NCBI RefSeq assembly: GCF_001578105.1
Contig: NZ_CP014275.1
Coordinates: forward strand, 4,490,703-4,554,702
Origin: Martelella sp. AD-3
Lineage (GTDB): Bacteria; Pseudomonadota; Alphaproteobacteria; Rhizobiales; Rhizobiaceae
Direction of reading: 5' to 3'
DNA: 64,000 nt
Part shown: positions 1 through 10,383 of the stretch, piece by piece
Numbering within the stretch: the first letter of the stretch is position 1
How the letters are laid out: each line of letters starts with the position of its first letter
The notes under the pieces: generated by a model
Told to the model about the DNA's origin: nothing
The model's database searches: none
Seen by the model: only the letters and a program-made list of their open reading frames with translations
Program-made: the position numbers and the translations under genes

Positions 1-675
1 GCCGAAAAGCATGACCGAGCGCACGCTGGAAAGCGCCGTGACCTGGTCGAGCACATCGGTCAGCCCGTCGCGGGAGAAGGTGGCGGACTCCTTGTCGGTC
101 GCGTAGTCGAGAAGGCGCGCCTGCGACGGCCAGGAAAACAGGATCGGCACGCCCGAGACATTGGTGTCCGCTGCAAGCTGGGCCATGCGGAACAGCCCCT
201 CCTGGAAGGAGACGTTGAAGCCGTGCACGAAGACGCCGGCAACGCCATTGCCTGTTGCGCGCGCAGCCCTTCCGATGCGCGCGTCAAAGGCCGCCTTTGA
301 CAGCGCGGTGTGCTTGAGAACCGTGAAATGCTCGTCGGGCCTGGCCTTGCGCGAATAGGGCCATTCGATTTCACCGGGATCGTGGCCGGGCGGGATCGAG
401 ATCACGAACTCGGCATAGCTCAGGTCGTCCTCGCGTTCCGGAGTGAAGCCGTCAATCGGCTCTTCGGCCCGTTCGCGCGTGGTCGCCACATAGACGGTGA
501 CGGTGCGCGCGCCCTCCACGGTCGCCGGATGCGGATAGATGACCTCGGGTCCGGGGCGCTGCCCGCAGGCGGAGACCAGAAGAACGAGCAGAAGGCCGAA
601 GGCAAGGCCAAGCGGGAAAAACCGCTTGCGCGGCGCGCGCGCATCGTCTGCAGGATGGGTAAGCGTGATCTGCAT
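1..675 (-). CDS. Alpha/beta-hydrolase (DUF900-like) lipoprotein, 3' end cut by window
   Basis: This is the first 225 codons of a gene whose C-terminus lies outside the window. The N-terminus has a basic stretch, a hydrophobic run and a lipobox VSAC at about residues 35-38, so it is probably an envelope lipoprotein. The mature part reads like the DUF900 esterase/lipase superfamily: VYVATTRER, then FVHGFNVSFQEGL and ILFSWPSQ, the conserved core strands. The catalytic serine region begins at the last visible residues (VMLFG) and is not seen. The start ATG at 675 is the first in frame before the signal sequence. Substrate is unknown. It is divergent from the downstream decarboxylase. Confidence 0.8.
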   Translation of the reverse strand, partial: MQITLTHPADDARAPRKRFFPLGLAFGLLLVLLVSACGQRPGPEVIYPHPATVEGARTVTVYVATTRERAEEPIDGFTPEREDDLSYAEFVISIPPGHDPGEIEWPYSRKARPDEHFTVLKHTALSKAAFDARIGRAARATGNGVAGVFVHGFNVSFQEGLFRMAQLAADTNVSGVPILFSWPSQARLLDYATDKESATFSRDGLTDVLDQVTALSSVRSVMLFG

Positions 676-815
676 GATCCGAATATTCTCGCCTCGGGTC
701 TGCGCGGGCTGTCGCCCTGTTGAATGATCTCTACGGGCGGGCGGATCGGAAATCAAGTGCAGGAAGTCTTTCAGCCGGCGCCTCTTCACGAAAGTTTGCG
801 CTTACGCAGCTTGCC

Positions 816-844
816 TTGACCGTCCGAGAACGAGCCGATACTTG
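816..844 (+). promoter_or_regulatory. Candidate sigma-70 type promoter for glutamate decarboxylase
   Basis: TTGACC at 816-821 and TACTTG at 839-844 are separated by 17 bases, ending 37 bases before the chosen start at 881. The -10 match is only moderate, so this is a plausible rather than proven promoter. Confidence 0.3.
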
Positions 845-880
845 TTTGACAAGGACCTGCGACAAAGGGAGATGAAGTCG

Positions 881-2275
881 ATGGCGGAAGAACGCGAACA
901 GGACGGTCTGTTTGATCCCAATGACGAGACCTACGGCGCTGCCGATCTTTCGGCGATCCTGCCAAAGTCCGGCTTTCCCGAGAAGGAGCGCGCGCCGCGT
1001 CTTGCCTATGCGGCGATCCATGACGAACTCCTGCTTGACGGCAATGCCCGGCAGAATCTCGCGACCTTCTGCCAGACCTGGGAGGAGCCCGAGATCCACA
1101 AGCTGATGGATGACTGCATCGACAAGAACATGATCGACAAGGACGAGTACCCGCAGACGGCCGAAATCGAGGCGCGCTGCGTGCGGATGCTGGGCGATCT
1201 CTGGCATGCGCCGGAAGGCCCGGTCACCGGGACGTCGACCACCGGCTCGTCCGAAGCCGCAATGCTCGGCGGGCTTGCGATGAAGCGCCGCTGGGAGGCA
1301 AGGCGCAAGGCAGAAGGCAAGCCGACCGACAAGCCCAACCTGATCACCGGCCCGGTGCAGATCTGCTGGCACAAGTTCACCCGTTACTGGGATGTCGAAC
1401 ATCGCGAGATCCCGATGGAAAACGGCCGCCTGCTGATGACGCCGGAAGAGGTGCTAGAGCTCTGCGACGAAAACACGATCGGCGTGGTGCCGACGCTCGG
1501 CGTCACCTATACCGGCGAATACGAGCCGGTGAAGGCCGTTTCCGACGCGCTCGACGATCTTCAGGCGCGCACCGGGCTTGATATCCCGATCCATGTGGAT
1601 GGGGCGAGCGGCGGCTTCCTGGCGCCCTTCTGCGCGCCGGAACTGGAATGGGACTTCCGCCTGCCGCGCGTGAAATCGATCAATGCGTCGGGTCACAAGT
1701 TCGGCCTCTCGCCGCTCGGCGTCGGCTGGGTGCTGTGGCGCGAGGACAAGGACCTGCCCGAGGAAATGGTCTTCTGGGTCAATTATCTGGGCGGCAACAT
1801 GCGCGACATCGCGCTCAATTTCTCCCGCCCCGGCGGCCAGGTAATCTGCCAGTACTACAATTTCCTGCGGCTTGGCCGTCAGGGTTATCGCAAGGTGCAC
1901 GAGGCCTGCTACCGCAGCGCCGCCTTTCTGGCGGAGGAACTGGAAAAGACCGGCCTCGTCGATATCGTCTTTGACGGCGACATGAAGAAGGGCATTCCGG
2001 CCGTCTCGTGGAAGCTCAAGGACGGCCTTAAAACCAATTACACCCTGTTTGATCTCGCCGACCGGTTGCGCACGCGCGGCTGGCAGGTGCCGGCCTATAC
2101 GCTCCCGGCCAATTGCCAGGATCAGGCGATCCAGCGCATTCTGGTTCGAAATGGCGTGTCGATCGACCTCTGCTCGCTGCTGATCGAGGACATAAAGGCG
2201 GCGGTGGATTACTTCAAGGCGCACCCGATCAGCACGCCGCTGACCGAGGACGAGGCCTCCGGCTTCCACCATTGA
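881..2275 (+). CDS. gad: Glutamate decarboxylase (PLP-dependent)
   Basis: Converts L-glutamate to 4-aminobutyrate and CO2 with consumption of a proton, usually linked to acid resistance or GABA supply. The 464 residues match the family length (E. coli GadB is 466). Family landmarks are [15 protein letters not shown] in the cofactor region, HVDGASGGF with the PLP-contacting aspartate, and the Schiff-base lysine in SGHKFGL at Lys273. The start at 881 is preferred because AAAGGGAG lies about 10 bases upstream; in-frame ATG 872 and TTG 842 are alternatives. No GadC antiporter gene is visible nearby. Confidence 0.93.
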   Translation: MAEEREQDGLFDPNDETYGAADLSAILPKSGFPEKERAPRLAYAAIHDELLLDGNARQNLATFCQTWEEPEIHKLMDDCIDKNMIDKDEYPQTAEIEARCVRMLGDLWHAPEGPVTGTSTTGSSEAAMLGGLAMKRRWEARRKAEGKPTDKPNLITGPVQICWHKFTRYWDVEHREIPMENGRLLMTPEEVLELCDENTIGVVPTLGVTYTGEYEPVKAVSDALDDLQARTGLDIPIHVDGASGGFLAPFCAPELEWDFRLPRVKSINASGHKFGLSPLGVGWVLWREDKDLPEEMVFWVNYLGGNMRDIALNFSRPGGQVICQYYNFLRLGRQGYRKVHEACYRSAAFLAEELEKTGLVDIVFDGDMKKGIPAVSWKLKDGLKTNYTLFDLADRLRTRGWQVPAYTLPANCQDQAIQRILVRNGVSIDLCSLLIEDIKAAVDYFKAHPISTPLTEDEASGFHH

Positions 2276-2582
2276 TGATTTGGCGGGTTCGGTCATTCCG
2301 GACGCCACGTCCGGGACGCCTTCAGGCTGCTGACACATGCCTGCCCCACTCTCCGCCGTCATGCTCGGGCTTGTCCCGAGCATCTAGACACGTATCAACG
2401 CGATAGGCGTTTCAGATGGAGCGGCGCGATAAATCAGCCTGTTGCAAAACAGGAGCTCCGCTCGTAGGGCAAAGAGGTTAGATCCTCGGCACAAGGCCGA
2501 GGGTGACGTCCGTAAAAGGGAGAGGTTTTTCGTCGAGCGGGCGTCCGGGGCGCGGTTTCTTCTCTCTCGGGAAAAAAACGCC
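2276..2582. repeat. Intergenic stretch with two perfect hairpins of rhizobial intergenic-repeat type
   Basis: No gene is seen here. GCTCGGG-CTTGT-CCCGAGC (2363-2381) and CCTCGGC-ACAAG-GCCGAGG (2484-2502) are perfect 7-bp stems with 5-base loops of similar design. They resemble dispersed palindromes of Rhizobiales chromosomes. Neither has a clear T-run, so they are not obvious intrinsic terminators, though gad and trhO converge here. Confidence 0.5.
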
Positions 2583-3494
2583 TTACGCCCCCAGATGCCG
2601 TTCGCCGCGCGCCCTGGCGAGCGCGATCTGGTGCTGGCGCTCGCGGAAGCGGGCGCGGTCGGCATCCGAATAGGTCTCGGCGCAATGCGGGCAGGAGACG
2701 CCTTCCTCGTAATCGGCGGAAAGCTTGTCTTCCGGCGTCACCGGGTGGCGGCAGGCGTGGCAGAGTTGATGTTCGCCTTCCTTCAGGCCGTGGGTCACGG
2801 AAACGCGCTCGTCGAAGACAAAGCAGGCGCCGTCCCAGAGGCTTTCTTCCTCCGGCACGTCCTCGAGATATTTCAGGATGCCGCCCTTCAGGTGGTAGAC
2901 CTCCTCGAAACCCTGCTCCTTCATATAGGCGGTCGCCTTCTCGCAGCGAATGCCGCCGGTGCAGTACATGGCGATCTTCGGCTTGTTGTGCAGCCCCCTG
3001 TTTTCCTCCACCCAGCGCGGAAATTCGCGGAAGGTCTTGGTGTGCGGGTCGACCGCGCCGCGGAAGATGCCGATCGCGGTCTCGTAATCATTGCGGGTGT
3101 CGATAACGATCGTGTCCGGGTCGGTGATGAGGTCGTTCCAGTCCTTTGGATCGACATAGGTGCCAACCGTCTTCAAGGGATCGATATCCTCGACGCCCAT
3201 GGTGACGATTTCCTTCTTTAGCCGTACCTTGAGGCGGTTGAAGGGCATTTTCGAGGCGCGGCTTTCCTTGTGCTCGAGGCCGGAAAACTCGGGACGCGCG
3301 CGGATGAAGGCGAGCACATTGGCAATCCCTTCATGGCTGCCGGCGATCGTGCCGTTGATCCCCTCATGCGCAAGCAACAGCGTGCCGCGCACGCCGTTTT
3401 CCTCACAACAGGCAAAAAGCGGCGCGCGGAACGCCCGAAAATCGGCAAACCGCGTGAAGTGATAGAGCGCTGCGACCAGATAGGACCCTTGCAT
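2583..3494 (-). CDS. trhO: tRNA uridine-34 hydroxylase TrhO (rhodanese family)
   Basis: Oxygen-dependent hydroxylation of U34 in tRNA, the first step to 5-methoxyuridine or its carboxylated forms. The 303-residue protein has the N-terminal YceA-type domain, then a rhodanese domain with the active-site loop [10 protein letters not shown]; the catalytic cysteine is Cys178 and a second cysteine is Cys184. The C-terminus carries a CHAC...CPHC cluster (about residues 245-275) that could bind metal. The ATG at 3494 is preceded by a purine-rich GGAGAGAG. It lies downstream of the CYTH/CHAD pair on the same strand, 80 bases away. Confidence 0.93.
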   Translation of the reverse strand: MQGSYLVAALYHFTRFADFRAFRAPLFACCEENGVRGTLLLAHEGINGTIAGSHEGIANVLAFIRARPEFSGLEHKESRASKMPFNRLKVRLKKEIVTMGVEDIDPLKTVGTYVDPKDWNDLITDPDTIVIDTRNDYETAIGIFRGAVDPHTKTFREFPRWVEENRGLHNKPKIAMYCTGGIRCEKATAYMKEQGFEEVYHLKGGILKYLEDVPEEESLWDGACFVFDERVSVTHGLKEGEHQLCHACRHPVTPEDKLSADYEEGVSCPHCAETYSDADRARFRERQHQIALARARGERHLGA

Positions 3495-3574
3495 GGTCTC
3501 TCTCCGCTTTCTTCAATCTCGGGCTATTCACGAATATTGCGCTGGCCAATACACGGATCGGCGGTTTTTGGCAA

Positions 3575-4498
3575 TTATTCGCCGTCATGCGCATGGGCGC
3601 GTTTCTTCCACAAGGTCCTGATGATCCGCGCCTCGACATCGGGCTCGTCGCCGAAGGTCTTGCGCGCGCTTTTGATCGCCCGTCGGCGCAGCTGCGTTCG
3701 GGTCTCAAGGGCGGCATCCCGGCAGATCGCAAGCGTTCCGGCATCAAGGCCGGGCGCATCAGGGCCATCCAGTAGCTGAAGCAGCATGCTCAGATCATGT
3801 TCGTGGCCCAGCAGATCGGCAAGCGCCTTGGCGTCGTTGCGCTTGGCCTTCAGCGCCGAGGGCCAGGCCGGCGAGAGCAGCGCCGAGAACATCCAGTAAG
3901 CCTGGCTCTTCTTGCGCAATTCGTGAAAGTCGTCGTCCCCGCCCTCGGCCTGGACCGTCATCAGCGCGACCTGGGCGTTGGCGAGCTCCTTCTTCCAGGC
4001 CTTGCCAAGGCGTTTCGCCGCCGCCGACGGGTCCTCGCTGAAGTCGGCCTCCTCGATCGCGGCGATCGCCGCGCGGCAGGTATGGATCGCGTCCTTTGCC
4101 TTTTTCTGGAGCGCCGCGTCGGAAACGGCGGCGCTGCTGCGGCGTTCGCGCAATGCCGTTTCCAGCCGGGAAAGCGCCATGTCGCGCCTGCCGCCGTTCG
4201 CCAGACCGCGCAGATAGGCCGCGCATTCGATCAGCGCGGTCGCATCGCGTCCGCCCGAAAGGCCTGCCGCCATGTCGCGAATGCGCGCATTCTCCTGTCG
4301 CGAAAAATCCTTCGCCGCCGGGCGGACCAGCCGCAACAGGCCGCGCACGCGCTTGAACTTCTTGCGGGCGTCGTGGATCGCCTCATCAAGGCCCCGGGGC
4401 TGTTTCTTCAGCGCCTTGATGGCGTCCTCGAGCTGCGACACGGCCACCTTCTTGACGGCCGCGTCAAACGGTTTCTCCGGGTCAAGCGTGAAAGCCAT
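3575..4498 (-). CDS. CHAD domain protein
   Basis: A 307-residue all-helical CHAD domain protein, rich in lysine, arginine and conserved histidines such as HDARKKFKRVRGLLRLVRP near residues 42-60 and GHEHDL near the C-terminal third. CHAD domains bind polyphosphate and are typically fused or adjacent to CYTH phosphatases. Here the CYTH domain is a separate gene whose TGA is one base upstream of this ATG, so the two are surely co-translated. The start at 4498 gives MAFTLDPEK; a longer in-frame start at 4537 would overlap the CYTH gene. Confidence 0.85.
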   Translation of the reverse strand: MAFTLDPEKPFDAAVKKVAVSQLEDAIKALKKQPRGLDEAIHDARKKFKRVRGLLRLVRPAAKDFSRQENARIRDMAAGLSGGRDATALIECAAYLRGLANGGRRDMALSRLETALRERRSSAAVSDAALQKKAKDAIHTCRAAIAAIEEADFSEDPSAAAKRLGKAWKKELANAQVALMTVQAEGGDDDFHELRKKSQAYWMFSALLSPAWPSALKAKRNDAKALADLLGHEHDLSMLLQLLDGPDAPGLDAGTLAICRDAALETRTQLRRRAIKSARKTFGDEPDVEARIIRTLWKKRAHAHDGE

Positions 4499-4499
4499 G

Positions 4500-4976
4500 T
4501 CAGCCGTCCTCTTCGGGAATGATGCCGGTCTCGGCAAGCGCCTGGTTGGTGTAGCGCCCGTCGCCGGTCACCTCGCGGCCGAGCCAGTCGGGAAGATGCG
4601 GCCTTGCCGCCTCGTTCGGCAGTTCGACCTCGGCAACGACGAGGCCTGCAAGGTCTTGGTGATAGACATCGATTTCCCAGACGAAATCGCCGGCGGGGAC
4701 GCGGTAGCGCGTCTTGTCGATCACGGTGCCGAGGGCGTAGGCGATCATTTCCAGCGCGTCGTCGAGGGGCACGTCATATTCGAATTCGTCGCGGCTCATC
4801 GCGCCGGCGCCGAATTTCAGCGTGATGCGGGCGCGCGCGTCATCGACTATCCGGACGCGGGCGGAGCGGTCGGCTGCGCCGAGCAGATAGGCCTGTCTCA
4901 GCCGCACGCCCTTTTCCGCGCCGTCCTTCCAGCCGTCGCCATCAACGAGGAACTTCCGTTCGATTTCCCTGGCCAT
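4500..4976 (-). CDS. CYTH domain triphosphate tunnel metalloenzyme
   Basis: A 158-residue CYTH protein beginning with the diagnostic EIERKF motif (residues 4-9). Alternating charged strands (LRQAY, RVRIVDDARARITLK, EFEYDV, WEIDVY, AEVELP) build the tunnel that binds triphosphates and divalent metal. Members hydrolyse tripolyphosphate or nucleoside triphosphates; the exact substrate cannot be read from sequence. It is the first gene of a two-gene unit with the CHAD protein, which together reconstitute the YgiF-type domain pair. The upstream region is shared with divergent eda. Confidence 0.87.
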   Translation of the reverse strand: MAREIERKFLVDGDGWKDGAEKGVRLRQAYLLGAADRSARVRIVDDARARITLKFGAGAMSRDEFEYDVPLDDALEMIAYALGTVIDKTRYRVPAGDFVWEIDVYHQDLAGLVVAEVELPNEAARPHLPDWLGREVTGDGRYTNQALAETGIIPEEDG

Positions 4977-5178
4977 GTCGAGCCCTCTTGCTGCCCTTCT
5001 CGGGGCGAAGCCGCGTTAATCGAGATCAAACCCCGATGACAGGAATAAGGTCATAACACGGCCACTGTCGCGGGCAATGATTCCAGTCGATTTATAATCC
5101 CTTCCGGTCTCGACTTGATGCCTGTGCCGGGGTATTTCAAACGCAGTTCGACAAAAAGTGCAAAAGGCCAGTGCGACC

Positions 5179-5823
5179 ATGGATGCAAAAACCCAAAACC
5201 TCCTCGATGCCCTTACCGCCCAGCCCGTCGTTCCGGTGCTGATCGTGGAATCCGTCGAACATGCCGTCCCGCTGGCGCGGGCGCTTGTCGAGGGCGGGCT
5301 GAAAGCGCTGGAGATCACCCTGCGCACCGACGCGGCGCTCGACGTCATCAAGGCCATGTCCGAGGAGATCGAAGGCGCGGTCATCGGCGCCGGCACCATC
5401 CTTTCGGCGCGCGATTACGCGGCGGCTGAAAAGGCTGGCGCCAAGTTCATCGTCTCGCCCGGCATCAACGGCGATATCCTCGACGCCGCCGATGACAGCG
5501 AAGTGCCGCTTCTGCCCGGCACGGCGACGGCCAGCGAAGTGCTGTCGCTGCGCGAGGAAGGCTACCGCGTGATGAAATTCTTCCCCGCCGAACAGGCTGG
5601 CGGCGCGCCTTACCTCAAGGCGCTTTCCTCCCCGCTCGCCGACATCAAGTTCTGCCCGACCGGCGGCGTATCGCTCGCCAATGCGCCGGATTACCTGAAG
5701 CTTCCGAACGTCGTCTGCGTCGGCGGCTCCTGGGTTGCGCCGAAGGATCTGGTCGCCAGGGGTGACTGGGCCGGTATCAAGAAACTCGCCGAGGATGCCT
5801 GCGCGACCCTCGGCAAATACTGA
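5179..5823 (+). CDS. eda: 2-dehydro-3-deoxy-phosphogluconate (KDPG) aldolase
   Basis: Cleaves KDPG to pyruvate and glyceraldehyde-3-phosphate in the Entner-Doudoroff pathway, the main hexose route in rhizobia. From the ATG at 5179 the protein is 214 residues, matching E. coli Eda (213). The Schiff-base lysine is Lys133 in VMKFFPAEQAGG and the general-base glutamate is Glu45 in ALEITLRT. GTATASEV and CPTGGVS phosphate-binding segments are present. A GTG at 5158 is a possible longer start. An intrinsic terminator follows the stop. Confidence 0.95.
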   Translation: MDAKTQNLLDALTAQPVVPVLIVESVEHAVPLARALVEGGLKALEITLRTDAALDVIKAMSEEIEGAVIGAGTILSARDYAAAEKAGAKFIVSPGINGDILDAADDSEVPLLPGTATASEVLSLREEGYRVMKFFPAEQAGGAPYLKALSSPLADIKFCPTGGVSLANAPDYLKLPNVVCVGGSWVAPKDLVARGDWAGIKKLAEDACATLGKY

Positions 5824-5839
5824 TCAAGCAACGGACAAG

Positions 5840-5873
5840 GCGCCCGGCCGGAAGGCCCGGGCGCTTTTTTTCA
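5840..5873 (+). terminator. Intrinsic terminator after eda
   Basis: A GC-rich stem of about ten pairs (GCGCCCGGCC against GGCCCGGGCGC, one bulged base) closes a GGAA loop and is followed by seven T residues. Confidence 0.9.
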
Positions 5874-5918
5874 CATTCGAAGCCTTGCGGTTTTGCCCGC
5901 TTCTCGAGGGAGGCCGTC

Positions 5919-6608
5919 ATGTCCGATCTTTCCGGTTTTGTCCCGCGGCTGAGGCCGCAGCCCGTTCATCAGCGCGGCCTTTACGTCACGGTCGAACCCT
6001 ATGACGAGGGCGAGCACGGCGCGGCGCTCTGGCAGGCGCTTGGCGGTTCCGCAGACGCCGTCAATGTCCTCCTGCGCTTCTTCCCCCAGCCCGATTTTTC
6101 CGGCCCTGCCGATTTCTATGCGTGGCTCGACCAGCAGAACGCCTCGGGCAACTGGGTGACGCGCGTCTTTCGCAGGGCGGGTGACGGGGCGGTCGTCGGC
6201 ATGGCGAGCTATATGCGCATCGACGAGGCGAATGGTGCGATCGAGATCGGCTCGGTCGCCCACGGCCCCGCCATGCAACGCTCGCCGATTGCGACAGAGG
6301 TGCAGTATCTGATGGCGCGCCACGTTTTCGACGATCTCGGTTACCGGCGTTATGAGTGGAAATGCAACAGCGAGCATGTCGTCAGCCGGGCGGCGGCGGA
6401 CCGGCTCGGCTTCACCTTCGAGGGCATTTTCCGCAACCACATGGTGGCCAAGGGCAAGAACCGCGATACCGCCTGGTTTTCGATGATCGACAGCGAATGG
6501 CCGGCGATCAGGGCGGCCTTCGAGGCCTGGCTCGCGCCTTCGAATTTTGATGCGGAGGGCCGCCAAGTGCGGGATCTCAAATCCATCAGGGAGGCAAGCA
6601 GACCATGA
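5919..6608 (+). CDS. GNAT family N-acetyltransferase (RimJ/RimL type)
   Basis: A 229-residue GNAT enzyme of the RimL-like subgroup: VVGMASYMRIDEANGAIEIG forms the central strands and the YRRYEWKCNSEHVVSRAAA segment matches the AcCoA-binding and C-terminal half seen in acetyltransferases acting on proteins, amino acids or antibiotics. The specific acceptor is unknown. A GAGGGAGG ribosome-binding site lies just before the ATG. Its stop overlaps the ATG of the next small gene (ATGA), so the two are translationally coupled. Confidence 0.85.
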   Translation: MSDLSGFVPRLRPQPVHQRGLYVTVEPYDEGEHGAALWQALGGSADAVNVLLRFFPQPDFSGPADFYAWLDQQNASGNWVTRVFRRAGDGAVVGMASYMRIDEANGAIEIGSVAHGPAMQRSPIATEVQYLMARHVFDDLGYRRYEWKCNSEHVVSRAAADRLGFTFEGIFRNHMVAKGKNRDTAWFSMIDSEWPAIRAAFEAWLAPSNFDAEGRQVRDLKSIREASRP

Positions 6609-6814
6609 GCGAGCAGACCAGTCGTTCGACCATCATTGCGGCGGCGATCATCTTCGGCGGACTTCTGATCGGCGGCTATTTTCTGCCGGACATCATCAAC
6701 TATGTCGCGCTGTTTTCGCCATGGCTTGCGATCGGCGTCGGCATAATGTTCGTTCTGGCTGTCTTTGTCATTTTCTGGCTGAGAGGCCGTTACCAGCGCC
6801 GCCATGGACGCTGA
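6605..6814 (+). CDS. Small two-helix membrane protein
   Basis: A 69-residue protein with two hydrophobic segments (about residues 9-29 and 36-58) and a basic C-terminal tail (RGRYQRRHGR), predicting a hairpin in the inner membrane with the tail in the cytoplasm. It starts inside the stop codon of the GNAT gene and is followed 30 bases later by the SAHH-like gene. I do not recognise a family. Overlap with its neighbour and clean hydrophobic periodicity support a real gene. Confidence 0.65.
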   Translation: MSEQTSRSTIIAAAIIFGGLLIGGYFLPDIINYVALFSPWLAIGVGIMFVLAVFVIFWLRGRYQRRHGR

Positions 6815-6844
6815 CCGCAGATTTTCCGGCAGGAGCCTATGACA

Positions 6845-7957
6845 ATGACCGAGATCACACCCGCCTGGGCCAGGGCGCAGATGCCGCGCGTTGTCCGCGC
6901 CGTTTCCCACCTGCCGGACATGTCCGGCGTCAGGCTTGCCATGAGCATGCATCTCGACATGAAGATGCTGCCGCTGGTGGAAGGGCTTGCCGGGCGCGGC
7001 GCGGCGCTCTTCATCACCACCTGCAATCCGGCGACAGTGCGCAACGAGGTGGTCGACGCGATGCGGGCGGCGGGCGCCCGGGTCGATGCCTTCAAGGACA
7101 TGCCGGAGGACGACTGGCAGCGGGCGATCGAGAATGGTCTCGACTGGGCGCCGACGCATCTCTGCGAGATGGGTTCGGACTATACCCATTTTCTTCTGTC
7201 GCGCGGTCTGGAATGGCCCGATGTGAAGGCAGGGCTGGAGGCGACGGGCTCCGGCATCAGCCGGCTTCAGGGCGCGCTTCCGCCCTGGCCGATCTTCAAC
7301 TGGGACGATCTGCCGGTGAAGGAGGGCCTTCACAATCGCCACATGGTGGGGCTCACCACCTGGAACGCATTCTTCACCCGCACGCTTTTGAGCCTGCATG
7401 AAAAGAATGTGCTGGTCGTCGGCTACGGCTCGGTCGGCCAGGGGCTTGCGGCCAGCGCCCGCGCTTTCGGCGGCACGGTGATGGTGGCCGAGATCGACCC
7501 CGCCCGTCTTCTGCAGGCGCGCTATGACGGCTGGCGGACCGGCAGCGTCGCCGAACTCGCGCCCGAGGCCGATGTCATCGTCACGGGCACCGGCGGCCAT
7601 CACGTCCTGCCCTTCGAGATCATCGAGCAACTGAAAGACGGCTGTTTCCTGCTGAACTCCGGCCACCGCATAGACGAGATCGAGTTGTCGCCGCTTCTGG
7701 CGCGCCCGAGCGAACAGGCGCTGCCCGCCGTCACCACCCACAGGCTTTCATCCGGCAACCGCGTTCATCTCTTCGTCGGCGGCGCCATGGCCAATCTGAC
7801 GGGCGGGGAGGGCGACAGCCTCAACGCCTTCGACATGACGCTCGCGGTGATGGCCGAGGGCATCGGCCACATCGTCGGTGCGGGCGAGGCGGCCCGGCAG
7901 GGCGTTCATCTCCTGCCGCGCGCCGTCTGGGAGCGCGCCTGCCCCGATCCGGTCTGA
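6845..7957 (+). CDS. Divergent S-adenosylhomocysteinase-like NAD-binding protein
   Basis: A 370-residue protein that aligns by eye with the core of SAH hydrolase: SMHLDMKMLPLVEGL and TTCNPATVRNEV correspond to the substrate domain, VVGYGSVGQGLA (about 191-202) is the Rossmann NAD loop, and LLNSGHRIDEIE (about 269-280) mimics the ANAGH segment. The canonical GTGQS-DG signature is replaced by LTTWNAFF (170-177), and the usual C-terminal KPxxYRY tail is absent. It may bind NAD without full SAHH activity, or act on another nucleoside. AGGAG sits 9 bases before this ATG; ATG 6839 is an alternative. Confidence 0.75.
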   Translation: MTEITPAWARAQMPRVVRAVSHLPDMSGVRLAMSMHLDMKMLPLVEGLAGRGAALFITTCNPATVRNEVVDAMRAAGARVDAFKDMPEDDWQRAIENGLDWAPTHLCEMGSDYTHFLLSRGLEWPDVKAGLEATGSGISRLQGALPPWPIFNWDDLPVKEGLHNRHMVGLTTWNAFFTRTLLSLHEKNVLVVGYGSVGQGLAASARAFGGTVMVAEIDPARLLQARYDGWRTGSVAELAPEADVIVTGTGGHHVLPFEIIEQLKDGCFLLNSGHRIDEIELSPLLARPSEQALPAVTTHRLSSGNRVHLFVGGAMANLTGGEGDSLNAFDMTLAVMAEGIGHIVGAGEAARQGVHLLPRAVWERACPDPV

Positions 7958-8366
7958 AGCCTCTTTCGAAACCGTGTGACCGGAATTTCGCGGTCGCGGT
8001 CGCGCGTGAGCCGCCTTTGCCGGAAATTGAGCCATGGTTAATCCCTGAAGGGGTTGATATCGGGGGCGGCAGACCGCAAATCCCTCGCGTATGGCCACAT
8101 CCCCTTGAGACGCGTCGAAGACGGGCGCCACGGCGTCGGCCGAAAGATGGTATCTGGTGACGGAGAACAATGCTGAGGGCCGCCAAATAGGCGCGTAAAT
8201 GCTGTCATAAGCTTCAGCGAGCGCCTTGCAGAGCTATTTGGCGCTCATTATATAGCGCTCACAACGGCGTTATCGCCGCCAAAATCAAATCAAGACCATA
8301 GCTCAAGGGGCCGTCACAGAATGCCTGAAGGGTTCGGATGGCCTGCTTAAAAGGAGACACGCGAAA
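7958..8366. other. 409-base region upstream of dnaK
   Basis: No gene is seen. The stretch holds a candidate promoter at 8225-8253 and, immediately before dnaK, an AAAGGAGA ribosome-binding site. No CIRCE inverted repeat is found, in line with sigma-32 rather than HrcA control of dnaK in many rhizobia. Confidence 0.5.
8225..8253 (+). promoter_or_regulatory. Candidate dnaK promoter (CTTG-type -35)
   Basis: CTTGCA (8225-8230) and TTATAT (8248-8253) are separated by 17 bases. CTTG-type -35 elements are usual in rhizobial sigma-70 and RpoH promoters. The -10 lies within a near-palindrome with AGCGC arms. Which sigma factor uses it cannot be settled by eye. Confidence 0.4.
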
Positions 8367-10292
<1,926 letters not shown>

Positions 10293-10330
10293 TCTGAGCG
10301 TCGCTCCCGATCATTCCTGAAACCAAACAT

Positions 10331-10353
10331 CCGGCCGTCGCTTCGGCGGCCGG
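10331..10353 (+). promoter_or_regulatory. Hairpin between dnaK and dnaJ
   Basis: CCGGCCGTCG-CTT-CGGCGGCCGG can form a ten-pair stem (one G-U) 31 bases before dnaJ and has no following T-run. It may stabilise the dnaK message or reduce read-through into dnaJ, a common way to lower DnaJ relative to DnaK. Confidence 0.5.
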
Positions 10354-10383
10354 AAAACTCTGTTCAAGAGGTTGGCAGACTCC

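Noticed and set aside
7958..8366. CIRCE operator for dnaK
   Set aside because: No TTAGCACTC-N9-GAGTGCTAA-like repeat is present in this region.
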